Source: Paracoccus subflavus
GTDB lineage: Bacteria > Pseudomonadota > Alphaproteobacteria > Rhodobacterales > Rhodobacteraceae
Length of the DNA stretch: 64,000 nucleotides
Direction of reading: 5' to 3'
Assembly (NCBI RefSeq): GCF_004310345.1
Contig: NZ_SISK01000010.1
Span: 1 to 64,000 of the forward strand
Shown: positions 18,001 through 25,939 of the stretch, piece by piece
Numbering within the stretch: the stretch's first letter is position 1
How the letters are laid out: each line of letters begins with the position of its first letter
Notes under the pieces: model-generated
Told to the model about the DNA's origin: nothing
Database searches by the model: none
What the model saw: only the letters and a program-made list of their open reading frames with translations
Made by a program: the position numbers and the translations under genes

Positions 18001-19997
18001 CCCCCGCGTGGGGGGCGACATCTTCCGCGCCTCTGCGCTTCCCGGCAGTGGAGTTTCGATCCACGCCCCCGCGTGGGGGGCGACAACTGGAATTCCAGTG
18101 CATCTATCGGGCTGACACGTTTCGATCCACGCCCCCGCGTGGGGGGCGACTTGTGCTGTAACAGCCATGTAACACTACATAGGCGTTTCGATCCACGCCC
18201 CCGCGTGGGGGGCGACGAACAGATCTACTCCGTGTTTCAAGTGGCGTGGGTTTCGATCCACGCCCCCGCGTGGGGGGCGACAAAAGCTTGCGTTGTCGGA
18301 TCAAAAGCCTTCGCAGTTTCGATCCACGCCCCCGCGTGGGGGGCGACCGCCGCCGCACAGCCCGCCCCCGATGAGGTGGCAGTTTCGATCCACGCCCCCG
18401 CGTGGGGGGCGACTATAGGGCAAGGGCTCGTCGGAAATGCCGGGCACGTTTCGATCCACGCCCCCGCGTGGGGGGCGACTAGCGCAACCGGGCCAGGTTG
18501 TGAGCGCCGTGGTTTCGATCCACGCCCCCGCGTGGGGGGCGACTTGCCCCCCGACGGATCGGACGCGGCCGCCGGAAGTTTCGATCCACGCCCCCGCGTG
18601 GGGGGCGACCGCGGTATCCAGACCCCAAATGCAGGCCATCGTCGTGTTTCGATCCACGCCCCCGCGTGGGGGGCGACTGGATCAGGTCGGAAATCTCGGC
18701 TTCCTGCGTAAGTTTCGATCCACGCCCCCGCGTGGGGGGCGACGCGGTCGCGCGGCGCGCCGCCCTTAGCCTTGGAGTTTCGATCCACGCCCCCGCGTGG
18801 GGGGCGACAAAGTCATTGGCAGAGGCGTTGTCTGTGATCCAAGTTTCGATCCACGCCCCCGCGTGGGGGGCGACGCGTCATAAGCCTTGGGCCGACGAGA
18901 TGATCAGGGTTTCGATCCACGCCCCCGCGTGGGGGGCGACGGACTTTCGGATGCCTGTTCAGCGGCTCATTGCAGTTTCGATCCACGCCCCCGCGTGGGG
19001 GGCGACGCGATCATGCCGCAGCCCCGGCGTTCTGGAAGAGGTTTCGATCCACGCCCCCGCGTGGGGGGCGACCCGGCGCACCGCCGCGGCGGATGCAGAT
19101 GCGGAGTTTCGATCCACGCCCCCGCGTGGGGGGCGACATGTGCGCGTGACCAGTCGAGACGCTGACAGGGTGTTTCGATCCACGCCCCCGCGTGGGGGGC
19201 GACGGCCCGCTGCCGCCAGCTCCATGATGCCTTCCAGTTTCGATCCACGCCCCCGCGTGGGGGGCGACAGGAGCGCGCCGTGGCCGCCAAGAGGGCCAAC
19301 GAGTTTCGATCCACGCCCCCGCGTGGGGGGCGACCTGCGGTCGATATGCCGATAGGCCACGCGCGGGTGTTTCGATCCACGCCCCCGCGTGGGGGGCGAC
19401 TGTTCTGGACACGGTCGACCTCGTCCAAGCGACTGTTTCGATCCACGCCCCCGCGTGGGGGGCGACCAGATGCTCGGTCTTCACGATGCCGGGCGTCAGC
19501 GTTTCGATCCACGCCCCCGCGTGGGGGGCGACGACGGCCTGGACGGGGGCGGGGGAAGGGGAAGGGGTTTCGATCCACGCCCCCGCGTGGGGGGCGACCT
19601 GGCAACGTCCGTGCAGGGCTATCTTGGTCAGATGTTTCGATCCACGCCCCCGCGTGGGGGGCGACGCCGTGTCGGCCGCGACGACGGCTGAAACGCACAT
19701 GTTTCGATCCACGCCCCCGCGTGGGGGGCGACCGTGGCCGGGACGCTGGAATTCCGCCCAGGCATTGTTTCGATCCACGCCCCCGCGTGGGGGGCGACAG
19801 GCTGGTGCTGGTGGTGAGCTAAGGCAAACCGGCGTTTCGATCCACGCCCCCGCGTGGGGGGCGACGCACGCCCCCGTCCGACGACGGGGCATTGCCCGCG
19901 TTTCGATCCACGCCCCCGCGTGGGGGGCGACAACTTCCCCTTTGAAGGTCACGACATGGGCAAAGGTTTCGATCCACGCCCCCGCGTGGGGGGCGAC
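15062..19997 (-). CRISPR. Type I-C CRISPR array, 75 repeats and 74 spacers
   Basis: A 32-base repeat (plus strand begins GTTTCGATCCACGCC and ends GGGGGGCGAC) recurs every 64-68 bp from 15062 to 19997. I counted 75 starts, giving 74 spacers of 32-36 bases. The complement ends GTGGATCGAAAC, the hallmark of type I-C repeats, so crRNA is transcribed on the minus strand from a leader at the right, in line with the cas operon. The repeat has a strong internal palindrome (CGCCCCC/GGGGGCG) that Cas5 should cut. All repeats read identically except the one at 16459, with C to T at position 16. The newest spacers are at the right (near 19,900) and the oldest at the left. Confidence 0.98.
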
Positions 19998-20183
19998 TGC
20001 CGAGGATTTAACCTGTTTGAAGGCATAAGTGAATCCTCAAGCAATTGCGAAGGCCGAGCTAACGGGCGCTCGGGTTTCAGAGCGGGAAAATCCCGCTCTC
20101 TATAAGACAATGATTTCAAAAAGCTGGCCAGGATGCGAACCTGCGCGGAAAAACCGGCACGCTTTGGGTTCGCACAACGGCGT
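19998..20183 (-). promoter_or_regulatory. CRISPR leader
   Basis: These 186 bp between cas2 and the leader-proximal repeat are richer in A/T than the surroundings. A perfect 9-bp inverted repeat, AGAGCGGGA/TCCCGCTCT with loop AAA (20079-20099), sits 82-102 bp from the first repeat. On the minus strand an AT-rich run (tttttgaaatcattgtctta) precedes it and probably includes the array promoter. The hairpin could end cas transcription or position the integration complex. I assign no exact -35/-10. Confidence 0.7.
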
Positions 20184-20474
20184 TTAGACGATCAGGGGAC
20201 CGTTGAGATCCGTGGCGGGCTTGGCGCCGACATGCTCGACGCGGCGGGTCCAGTTCGCACCCAAGTAATAATAGCGAAGACTGTCATGCGCAGGCCGAAT
20301 GATGGCCTCGAGCCGCGCCTTCAGCCTGGTCCATTGCGCCGGATCGACCTCGATTTCAAAAACAGAGAACTGCACGCGCTGGCCATAATCCTCGCAGGCG
20401 CGGGCAACCTGGCGCAGGCGTTTCTTGCCGCCTTCCTCCAAGGTATTCACGTCATAGGTCACAAGAACCAGCAT
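20184..20474 (-). CDS. cas2: CRISPR adaptation protein Cas2
   Basis: This 96-residue ferredoxin-fold protein dimerises and bridges two Cas1 dimers during spacer integration. The start at 20474 gives the canonical N-terminus [11 protein letters not shown] with the conserved Asp after beta-1; the longer frame from 20582 lies inside cas1. [16 protein letters not shown] is the expected second strand and helix. The gene begins one base after the cas1 stop, and its own stop is followed by the leader. Confidence 0.95.
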   Translation of the reverse strand: MLVLVTYDVNTLEEGGKKRLRQVARACEDYGQRVQFSVFEIEVDPAQWTRLKARLEAIIRPAHDSLRYYYLGANWTRRVEHVGAKPATDLNGPLIV

Positions 20475-20475
20475 G

Positions 20476-21510
20476 TCAGCTCCAGAACCAGGGGGGATAG
20501 GCGTCGATGTCGCCGCGCAGGTGGCGGGCCAGCATCTGCGCTTGAAGATAGGGGACAAGGCCGAAGGGCGCCTTTTCGCCAAGGAAGGGGTGCAGGCGTT
20601 CTTCCTTTTTGCGTTCCTGCCAGGCGGTCAGCACCAGCTTGCGGGCGTCGTCGGACATCAGAACCGCACCGCCCTCCATTTGGCGAAAATCGCCGGCGCG
20701 CAGTTGCCGCCGGTTGACCAGCGACAGGGCCAGCCGATCGGCAAGGGGCGCACGCAGTTCTTCCATCAGGTCCAGGGCCAGCGACGGGCGCCCTGGCCGG
20801 TCGCGGTGCAGAAAGCCGACCGCCGGGTCCAGGCCCACCGCCTCGCATGCCGAACGGCAGTCATGGGTCAGAAGCGTATAAAGGAACGACAGCAGCGCGT
20901 TCATCGCGTCCAGCGGCGGGCGGCGGGACCGGCCGGTCCAACGCAATTCCGGATCAGGCGCGCGGATCAGATGGTCGAAGATGGCGAAATACAGATTGGC
21001 CGCCTCGCCTTCAGATCCGCGCAGCAGGTCGATGCTGTCATCTTTCAACTGCACCCGGCGCAGGATCGTCGCCATGCGGTCGGTGGTTGTTTCCAGGCCG
21101 GCGCGCGCCGCCGGGTCCATTTCGGCGCCGTAATCGCGCAGCGCCCGGCGAATGACCGCGCGTTGGTTGGCGATCTTGCCCAGGACGATCGAGCGCACGA
21201 TGTCCTCGGCCGCCTCGGCCTGGCGGTATTGGGCGCGGCGCAGCAGCACGTTGCCCGCCACCGGGCCCTCGATCCGGGCCTGGAAGCGTCCTGCCCGGTC
21301 CAGGATCGTAATGCTGATGCCGCGTCCCGCGCAGGTGCCGATCAGCGCCGGGCTGACCAGGATCGGCCCGAACACCACGACCGAGGCCAGCATGTGCAGC
21401 GGCACCCGCGCCTTTTCGGCGCCCTCGATCTCGGCCACCAGGTTCTCGCCGTCCTTTTTCAGGGCGGCGCCTTCGGTGGTGACATAGACGGTGTTGAGCA
21501 GTTTCTTCAC
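20476..21510 (-). CDS. cas1: CRISPR integrase Cas1 (type I-C)
   Basis: This 344-residue integrase is the core of the Cas1-Cas2 adaptation complex. The GTG at 21510 is chosen because GGAGG precedes it and the N-terminus [15 protein letters not shown] then matches the family; the upstream ATG at 21549 is inside cas4. Metal-binding residues are visible: Glu in [11 protein letters not shown] (~residue 165), His in [20 protein letters not shown] (~233) and Glu/Asp of LDLMEELR (~247). The start overlaps the end of cas4 (GTGA), so translation is probably coupled. Confidence 0.96.
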   Translation of the reverse strand: MKKLLNTVYVTTEGAALKKDGENLVAEIEGAEKARVPLHMLASVVVFGPILVSPALIGTCAGRGISITILDRAGRFQARIEGPVAGNVLLRRAQYRQAEAAEDIVRSIVLGKIANQRAVIRRALRDYGAEMDPAARAGLETTTDRMATILRRVQLKDDSIDLLRGSEGEAANLYFAIFDHLIRAPDPELRWTGRSRRPPLDAMNALLSFLYTLLTHDCRSACEAVGLDPAVGFLHRDRPGRPSLALDLMEELRAPLADRLALSLVNRRQLRAGDFRQMEGGAVLMSDDARKLVLTAWQERKKEERLHPFLGEKAPFGLVPYLQAQMLARHLRGDIDAYPPWFWS

Positions 21511-22145
21511 GGTGCCTCCAGCGCGCGGGACAGCATCCGGTCGCGCCATTGCCGCACCGGGCGGGCGACGGTGTCCGGGCGGCAGAGGTCAAGCAGCGAA
21601 CAGGCCCGGCAGCGCGACTTGTGCGGCGTGGGCGGCGGGGTGATGCGGCTGGCAAGGACGGCCGCAAGGTCGGCGATGGCGCCTTGGGTCAGCGCGCGAA
21701 GGTCGGGATCGAAGGGCACGGTGACGCGGCGCTTGGTCTGGGCATAGAACAGCGCGCCTTCGGGCACGGACCGGCCGGTCATCTCCTCGAGGCACAGGGC
21801 CTGGGCGCAAAGCTGCGCCTCGTCGGCGCGGTGCAGTTTCGGCTTGCCGCGCTTGTATTCGACCGGGAAGGCGGTTTCGCCATCCGGGCCGGGCGCGAAT
21901 TCAACCAGATCGGCCACCCCCGTCAGGTTCAGCCGCCGCGAGGCCAGCGGCAGCGCCAGCACCCGCCGCACCCCGCGCGCCTTGCGGCTGCCGCCCTTGT
22001 CGGCCACCGCGTGCAGCACGTCGCCTTCGGCGGTAAAGCGGTTTTCGGCCCAGACCCGTTCCAGATGGATCAGCGCCGCCTGTCGCAGGCAATAGACCGC
22101 GTGCTGCACCGCCGAGATGGGGATGGGTTCCGTATCGGCGGGCAT
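21507..22145 (-). CDS. cas4: CRISPR-associated exonuclease Cas4
   Basis: This 212-residue RecB-like nuclease trims prespacers and selects the PAM with Cas1-Cas2. The four cluster-ligand cysteines are present: one near residue 19 (VYCLRQ) and three in the C-terminal CRACSLLDLC. The nuclease core shows TGVADLVEF (Asp) and FPVEYKRGKPK (Glu-x-Lys), then a Q-rich helix (DEAQLCAQALCLEE). It starts 5 bp after cas7 ends and overlaps cas1. This supports spacer acquisition from PAM-flanked sites. Confidence 0.95.
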   Translation of the reverse strand: MPADTEPIPISAVQHAVYCLRQAALIHLERVWAENRFTAEGDVLHAVADKGGSRKARGVRRVLALPLASRRLNLTGVADLVEFAPGPDGETAFPVEYKRGKPKLHRADEAQLCAQALCLEEMTGRSVPEGALFYAQTKRRVTVPFDPDLRALTQGAIADLAAVLASRITPPPTPHKSRCRACSLLDLCRPDTVARPVRQWRDRMLSRALEAP

Positions 22146-22150
22146 GGGGG

Positions 22151-23104
22151 TCAGACCAGATCCAGAACCTCAACGCCGTCCGGCAAGCCGTCGCGGTCAA
22201 TCTGAACGACATAGTCCGAAAACTTGCGCGCCGGTGCGTGGTTGCCAAGCCCGCGATCATCCAAGGCGCGGAATTCGCCATCCACGTTGCGGCCAATGGT
22301 GACACGGTCGAACAGCTTGTGCGCCGGGGCGTTGCCAAGGGCATTTTCATGCCGGAAGACGATCAGGCGCCGGGTCGTCATCTCGCCCCGCGCTGCCGAA
22401 CGGTCGTGTTCGAACATGTTCGTCAGGGCCTCGAACAGCAGTTCCAGGTCGGCTTCGGAAAACCCGGTCCGTTCGGCGAACTTGGCCGAGATGAAGCCAT
22501 GCGCGACATAAAGGCCGTAAGGCACAATGTGCTTGCGGCCCATGGTGCGGTTGTCGGTTCGGGTGTCGCCGTCCTCGGCACCCTCGGCACGTTTTTTCTG
22601 TTCTGCCTCGTTGGTGGCGGCCATCCGGGTAATCGAGATTTCCACCGGCAGGATCGGCTCGACCGAATTGGCAAAGGTCATCTGCACCGGCCCCTTGACC
22701 TGTCCGCAGTTGATGCCGGTGGACATGACCGCGCCAAAGGTCCGCACGTCGAAGAAGTTGCGGCACATCCAGTCGCGCAATTCCCTGGCCTCGGCGTCAT
22801 CCCTGGGGTTCAGCTTGGCCTCTTTCTTGCCGGACGTTTCGCCCCGCAGGGCGGTATAGGCTTGACGGTGTTTTTCGTTCAGAATCGCGCCTTCCTGGAC
22901 ATAGATGTGGTGCCCGGCCTCGCCCGTCCGGGCCAGTTCGACATAATTACGGATCTTGCGTTTCAGGCTGACATCGCTGACCAGCCCGTGGCTGGTCTCG
23001 GGGTCCAGCCGAGGCAGGTTGCCCGCATCCGGGTCACCGTTGGGATTGCCGTTGGCGACATCGAAGATCAGCACGAAGTCATGGCGGCGGGAAAGCGTGG
23101 TCAT
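22151..23104 (-). CDS. cas7: Type I-C Cascade backbone Cas7 (Csd2)
   Basis: This 317-residue RNA-binding backbone subunit has about seven copies coating the crRNA. The N-terminus RRHDFVLIFDVANGNPNGDP is the typical Cas7 RRM entry with its Asn-Gly-Asp-Pro signature. TFGAVMSTGINCGQVKGPVQ matches the central thumb/palm region of Csd2. Length is normal for Csd2. The start overlaps the cas8c stop by ATGA. Confidence 0.96.
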   Translation of the reverse strand: MTTLSRRHDFVLIFDVANGNPNGDPDAGNLPRLDPETSHGLVSDVSLKRKIRNYVELARTGEAGHHIYVQEGAILNEKHRQAYTALRGETSGKKEAKLNPRDDAEARELRDWMCRNFFDVRTFGAVMSTGINCGQVKGPVQMTFANSVEPILPVEISITRMAATNEAEQKKRAEGAEDGDTRTDNRTMGRKHIVPYGLYVAHGFISAKFAERTGFSEADLELLFEALTNMFEHDRSAARGEMTTRRLIVFRHENALGNAPAHKLFDRVTIGRNVDGEFRALDDRGLGNHAPARKFSDYVVQIDRDGLPDGVEVLDLV

Positions 23105-23505
23105 TCGGTCACCTCGGAAACAGATTCTGTTTGTGGAGCAGACGTCTTGCGTAAACTAGCTTGGTGGTAATACCCCAAGGCAAACTTAGCCTGTGCGGTC
23201 GGTGGCAGGGAAGCTGGAAATGGTTCTCCTGAAACATCGAGCAGATTGGCAATCTTTTCTATTTCGTCCTGAAGGTAGTGCGCGAACGCAGGCTTTTCTT
23301 TGCGAATCTTGCTCAAATGATTGAATGCGTTTGCTGCAAGAGATCCAAAGACGCGAGATGGCGTGGAGGATGCTGATCCATAAAATTTATCTCGGATAGT
23401 AGCATTCACATTTTTACCTAAAGCAGTTTTCTGGACATTTTCGTAAGCAGCGAACAAGCGTCCTAGCACATAGCCAATGTCCTTAGATGTGGGATCCAAA
23501 GCCAC
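23101..23505 (-). CDS. cas11c: Internally initiated small subunit Cas11c within cas8c
   Basis: Inside cas8c, in frame at codon 449, a GTG at 23503-23505 is preceded five bases upstream by GAGGGAGG (23511-23518), a near-perfect ribosome-binding site. Initiation there gives a 134-residue, mostly helical protein beginning VALDPTSKDIGYVLGRLFAA. Type I-C systems are known to make Cas11c this way from the 3' part of cas8c, and the start falls where expected. The site is seen; use in the cell is inferred. Confidence 0.75.
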   Translation of the reverse strand: MALDPTSKDIGYVLGRLFAAYENVQKTALGKNVNATIRDKFYGSASSTPSRVFGSLAANAFNHLSKIRKEKPAFAHYLQDEIEKIANLLDVSGEPFPASLPPTAQAKFALGYYHQASLRKTSAPQTESVSEVTE

Positions 23506-24849
23506 AGGAGCCTCCCTCGAATTGAAATTGCGGATCAGGACGGATTTCAGGATCGCGGCGCGCAGGGCGTTCACCTCGCCATCGGCGCGGATGCGCATCA
23601 GCGCGGTGGACATCAGCGTCAGCGGATAGGGGGTGCCGGTGACGATCGCGCGCATCCAGTCGCCCGCCACCAGCGGCGGCACGTTTTCCCGTTTGCCCAG
23701 CACGGCCAGTTCGGTCAGGTAACGCCACAAGGGCGGCCAGCCGTCGCGGGGCGGTGGTTCGATGGCGATGTCGGTCAGATAGCGCCGATAGTTTTCGGCC
23801 AGCGTCCCGAAATCGTTTTCCCACCAGAACCGCACCGACAGGCGGGCGGCGTTGGGGGCCAGACCCAGGACATGAAAGCGCACCCCTTGGGCCAGTTCGG
23901 GGGCGATCTGGGCCAGCGGCTTGCCGTCGCGCATCAGCAGCAGCTTGTCCCGGATCTTGCCTTCTTCGATTGCCTCGTCGTCCCCGGCATGGGTGCGCGC
24001 CCCGAACATGACGGCCACCCATTTGTCCGCCTTCTCGGCGGCGGCCTGATCCGCGCAATCGGCCCAGAATATCGTCGAGGCATCGCCGATCTGGATGCGG
24101 TGGTTCGGGTCGGCAAGGTAACGGTTCAGCGCGGTGGTATAGGCAAAGGCGGCGGCCTCGGACACGGGGGCGTTGTCGCCCTGTTCGTGGCCATAGGAGG
24201 TGAAGGCATCAAGGTTGAACGAGATCAGACTGGCACCCGAGGATTGCGCCCCCCAGACGCCCTTGATCGACGGATGCAGCCGCGCCACCGGGGCGGCGTC
24301 GCCGGTGACAAGGCAGATTTGCGGGTCCGAGGCTCCTTCGGCCCCGATCTTGCGCCACAATTCCCTTGCGGCGGGGCGATCATGCAGAAAGGTGAATTCG
24401 GATGACAGGCGGAACACCAGGTTCTGGTCGCGAACATCGTCGTGCCATATCGGGGCAGCAAACCTTTCGGGTGTCCAGCCTTCCAGAAACAGGCGCAAGG
24501 CTGCAAGCCCTTCATCGGTGGCGTCGGTCAGCCAATCCAAGTGTTTCGCCTTGAAGGCCGCATGTTCCTCGGACGTGCGTTTGCTCAGGCCACTGGTGAT
24601 ACCCAGCACATAGGCAGTCTTGTCCCACAGCACATTGGGATCGATCCCGACCGTGCGCTTCTTGGCCTGCGGCACCAACATCATCCTGGGACTGCGCTTC
24701 TTGTCGTCGCCGCGCAGATCCACCACCTCGGCCACCGATCCGTCCGGGTTCAGCACCACGCAAAAGCCGATCTTTTCGGACGAATAGCCGAAGGGCGGGG
24801 CGTCGGGCAGGCGGTCATGGGCGCGGACCAGGGCGGCAAGCAGGCTCAT
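23101..24849 (-). CDS. cas8c: Type I-C Cascade large subunit Cas8c (Csd1)
   Basis: This 582-residue large subunit recognises the PAM and recruits Cas3. The start at 24849 (MSLLAALVRAHDRLPDAPP) matches Csd1; the open frame extends further upstream but there overlaps cas5 and is not real. Typical Csd1 segments include GYSSEKIGFCVVLNPDGSV, LWDKTAYVLGI and NAARLSVRFWWENDFG. The C-terminal ~134 residues form the helical domain that is also made separately as Cas11c. The start overlaps the cas5 stop (ATGA). Confidence 0.95.
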   Translation of the reverse strand: MSLLAALVRAHDRLPDAPPFGYSSEKIGFCVVLNPDGSVAEVVDLRGDDKKRSPRMMLVPQAKKRTVGIDPNVLWDKTAYVLGITSGLSKRTSEEHAAFKAKHLDWLTDATDEGLAALRLFLEGWTPERFAAPIWHDDVRDQNLVFRLSSEFTFLHDRPAARELWRKIGAEGASDPQICLVTGDAAPVARLHPSIKGVWGAQSSGASLISFNLDAFTSYGHEQGDNAPVSEAAAFAYTTALNRYLADPNHRIQIGDASTIFWADCADQAAAEKADKWVAVMFGARTHAGDDEAIEEGKIRDKLLLMRDGKPLAQIAPELAQGVRFHVLGLAPNAARLSVRFWWENDFGTLAENYRRYLTDIAIEPPPRDGWPPLWRYLTELAVLGKRENVPPLVAGDWMRAIVTGTPYPLTLMSTALMRIRADGEVNALRAAILKSVLIRNFNSREAPVALDPTSKDIGYVLGRLFAAYENVQKTALGKNVNATIRDKFYGSASSTPSRVFGSLAANAFNHLSKIRKEKPAFAHYLQDEIEKIANLLDVSGEPFPASLPPTAQAKFALGYYHQASLRKTSAPQTESVSEVTE

Positions 24850-25610
24850 CGTTTCACCTCGGGGCTGCCGGGGGGCGGGACGTCGATCACGCCGTTGCGC
24901 AGCGTGGCGCGGAACAGCAGCGACGGGCGGCCGGGGGCGGCGTGGTCGATGTCCCACAGCATGAAGCCCAGATCGCGCGGCGTCCCAAAGCCAAGGTCCG
25001 GCATTTCGGCCTGGCGCGCCCGGGACGGGGCCGGTGTCGTGGTGGGTGTGCCGCCTTGGCAAAGATCGCCCCAGCCGGGGCCTTGGGGGCTGGGCAGGGA
25101 TGCGCCAGGATCGACCAGCGCAAAGCTGGCGGCGAATTCGCGGGTGCCCAGACAAGGCTGGTGAAAGCACTGTCCGCGCGCGGCGCGGCGGTTAAAGATG
25201 TCCAGATGCTTGCCCTCGGTGTCCGAGGCATCGGCGCGGGCGGTCAATTCGAAATGCGCCTCGATCACATAGGCGGGGTTGACCAGCACGGTCGAGGCGC
25301 GCTGCTGGCGATCCTCATCGACCAGCAGTTGCACACCTCCCAGGTCGCCCCGGTTCATCGCCCGCTTGATCGTGCCCGCCGGGGCCTTGTGGCCGACCTC
25401 GTTGCGGCGGATGGACTGAAAGCGGATCGGTTCCAGCACATGGATGCGGTCGATCACCCAACGGATCGCGGGCTTCCAGTGGATCGCCTCGAGGATGCCG
25501 CGCGCGGCCGATGGGGGCATCACGTCGTAGGACGTGCGCTCGACCTTGAGTTCCGGGCGGGTGAACAGGGCATGACGGCCCCAGACGTGCAATCGGATAC
25601 CGTAGGTCAC
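24846..25610 (-). CDS. cas5: Type I-C Cas5 (Cas5d), pre-crRNA endonuclease
   Basis: In I-C systems Cas5 replaces Cas6: it cuts the repeat hairpin and stays on the crRNA 5' handle. The start is a GTG at 25610 giving VTYGIRLHVWGRHALFTRPE. Conserved blocks are YDVMPPSAARGILEAIHWKP and the Lys-His pair in EGKHLDIFNRR (~residue 136), equivalent to the catalytic Lys-His of B. halodurans Cas5d. The Tyr of that enzyme's triad appears to align with His44 in AIHWKP. The extra loop rich in Pro/Gly/Thr near 175-205 is not in the core fold. At 254 residues the length is normal. Confidence 0.94.
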   Translation of the reverse strand: MTYGIRLHVWGRHALFTRPELKVERTSYDVMPPSAARGILEAIHWKPAIRWVIDRIHVLEPIRFQSIRRNEVGHKAPAGTIKRAMNRGDLGGVQLLVDEDRQQRASTVLVNPAYVIEAHFELTARADASDTEGKHLDIFNRRAARGQCFHQPCLGTREFAASFALVDPGASLPSPQGPGWGDLCQGGTPTTTPAPSRARQAEMPDLGFGTPRDLGFMLWDIDHAAPGRPSLLFRATLRNGVIDVPPPGSPEVKR

Positions 25611-25939
25611 TTTTTACCCCAATATTTAGAATCACATTATCCATTCGCCATCTTCACGCAAGCGAGATTCTATGTAAGCTATAACCCTCACCGCAAGCGG
25701 CGAGGGTTATCTCCAAACAGCAGAAAACCTAGGTTTCTATCCACACCTTGCAGGTGACATTTACTGATTAAGGAAGCAGTCTTAACACCACCCGTAAAGC
25801 TAAAGCAGTGCATTCCAGCAACGCTTCTAGGAGGCGATTAGGCGTTGGGGGCTTGAAGAACATGGTCGGCTCCATCCTCAGATGCCTAAAAATAGATCTA
25901 GAATGGCAGCTTGTCAACTTCCTAGGATTTCTTCTGAAA
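25611..25939 (-). promoter_or_regulatory. 329-bp gap between cas3 and cas5: hairpin and probable second cas promoter
   Basis: I see no gene here. The DNA is much richer in A/T than the rest of the locus. A long interrupted palindrome, TAACCCTCaCCGC/GCGGcGAGGGTTA with loop AA (25683-25710), could end cas3 transcripts. On the minus strand TTGCGT (25656-25661) and TAATGT (25634-25639), 16 bp apart, form a plausible promoter for cas5-cas2. Hence cas3 may be expressed separately from Cascade. Confidence 0.4.

Noticed and set aside
18151..18184. TGTAACA direct repeats in spacer 47, as possible replication iterons
   Set aside because: Two short copies within one 34-base spacer are too few to claim; at most they reflect the spacer's source.
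14901..20028. Long open frames on both strands over the array (repeated [28 protein letters not shown] peptides)
   Set aside because: They are translations of the CRISPR repeat, which has no stop codon in several frames. They have no start sites and are not proteins.
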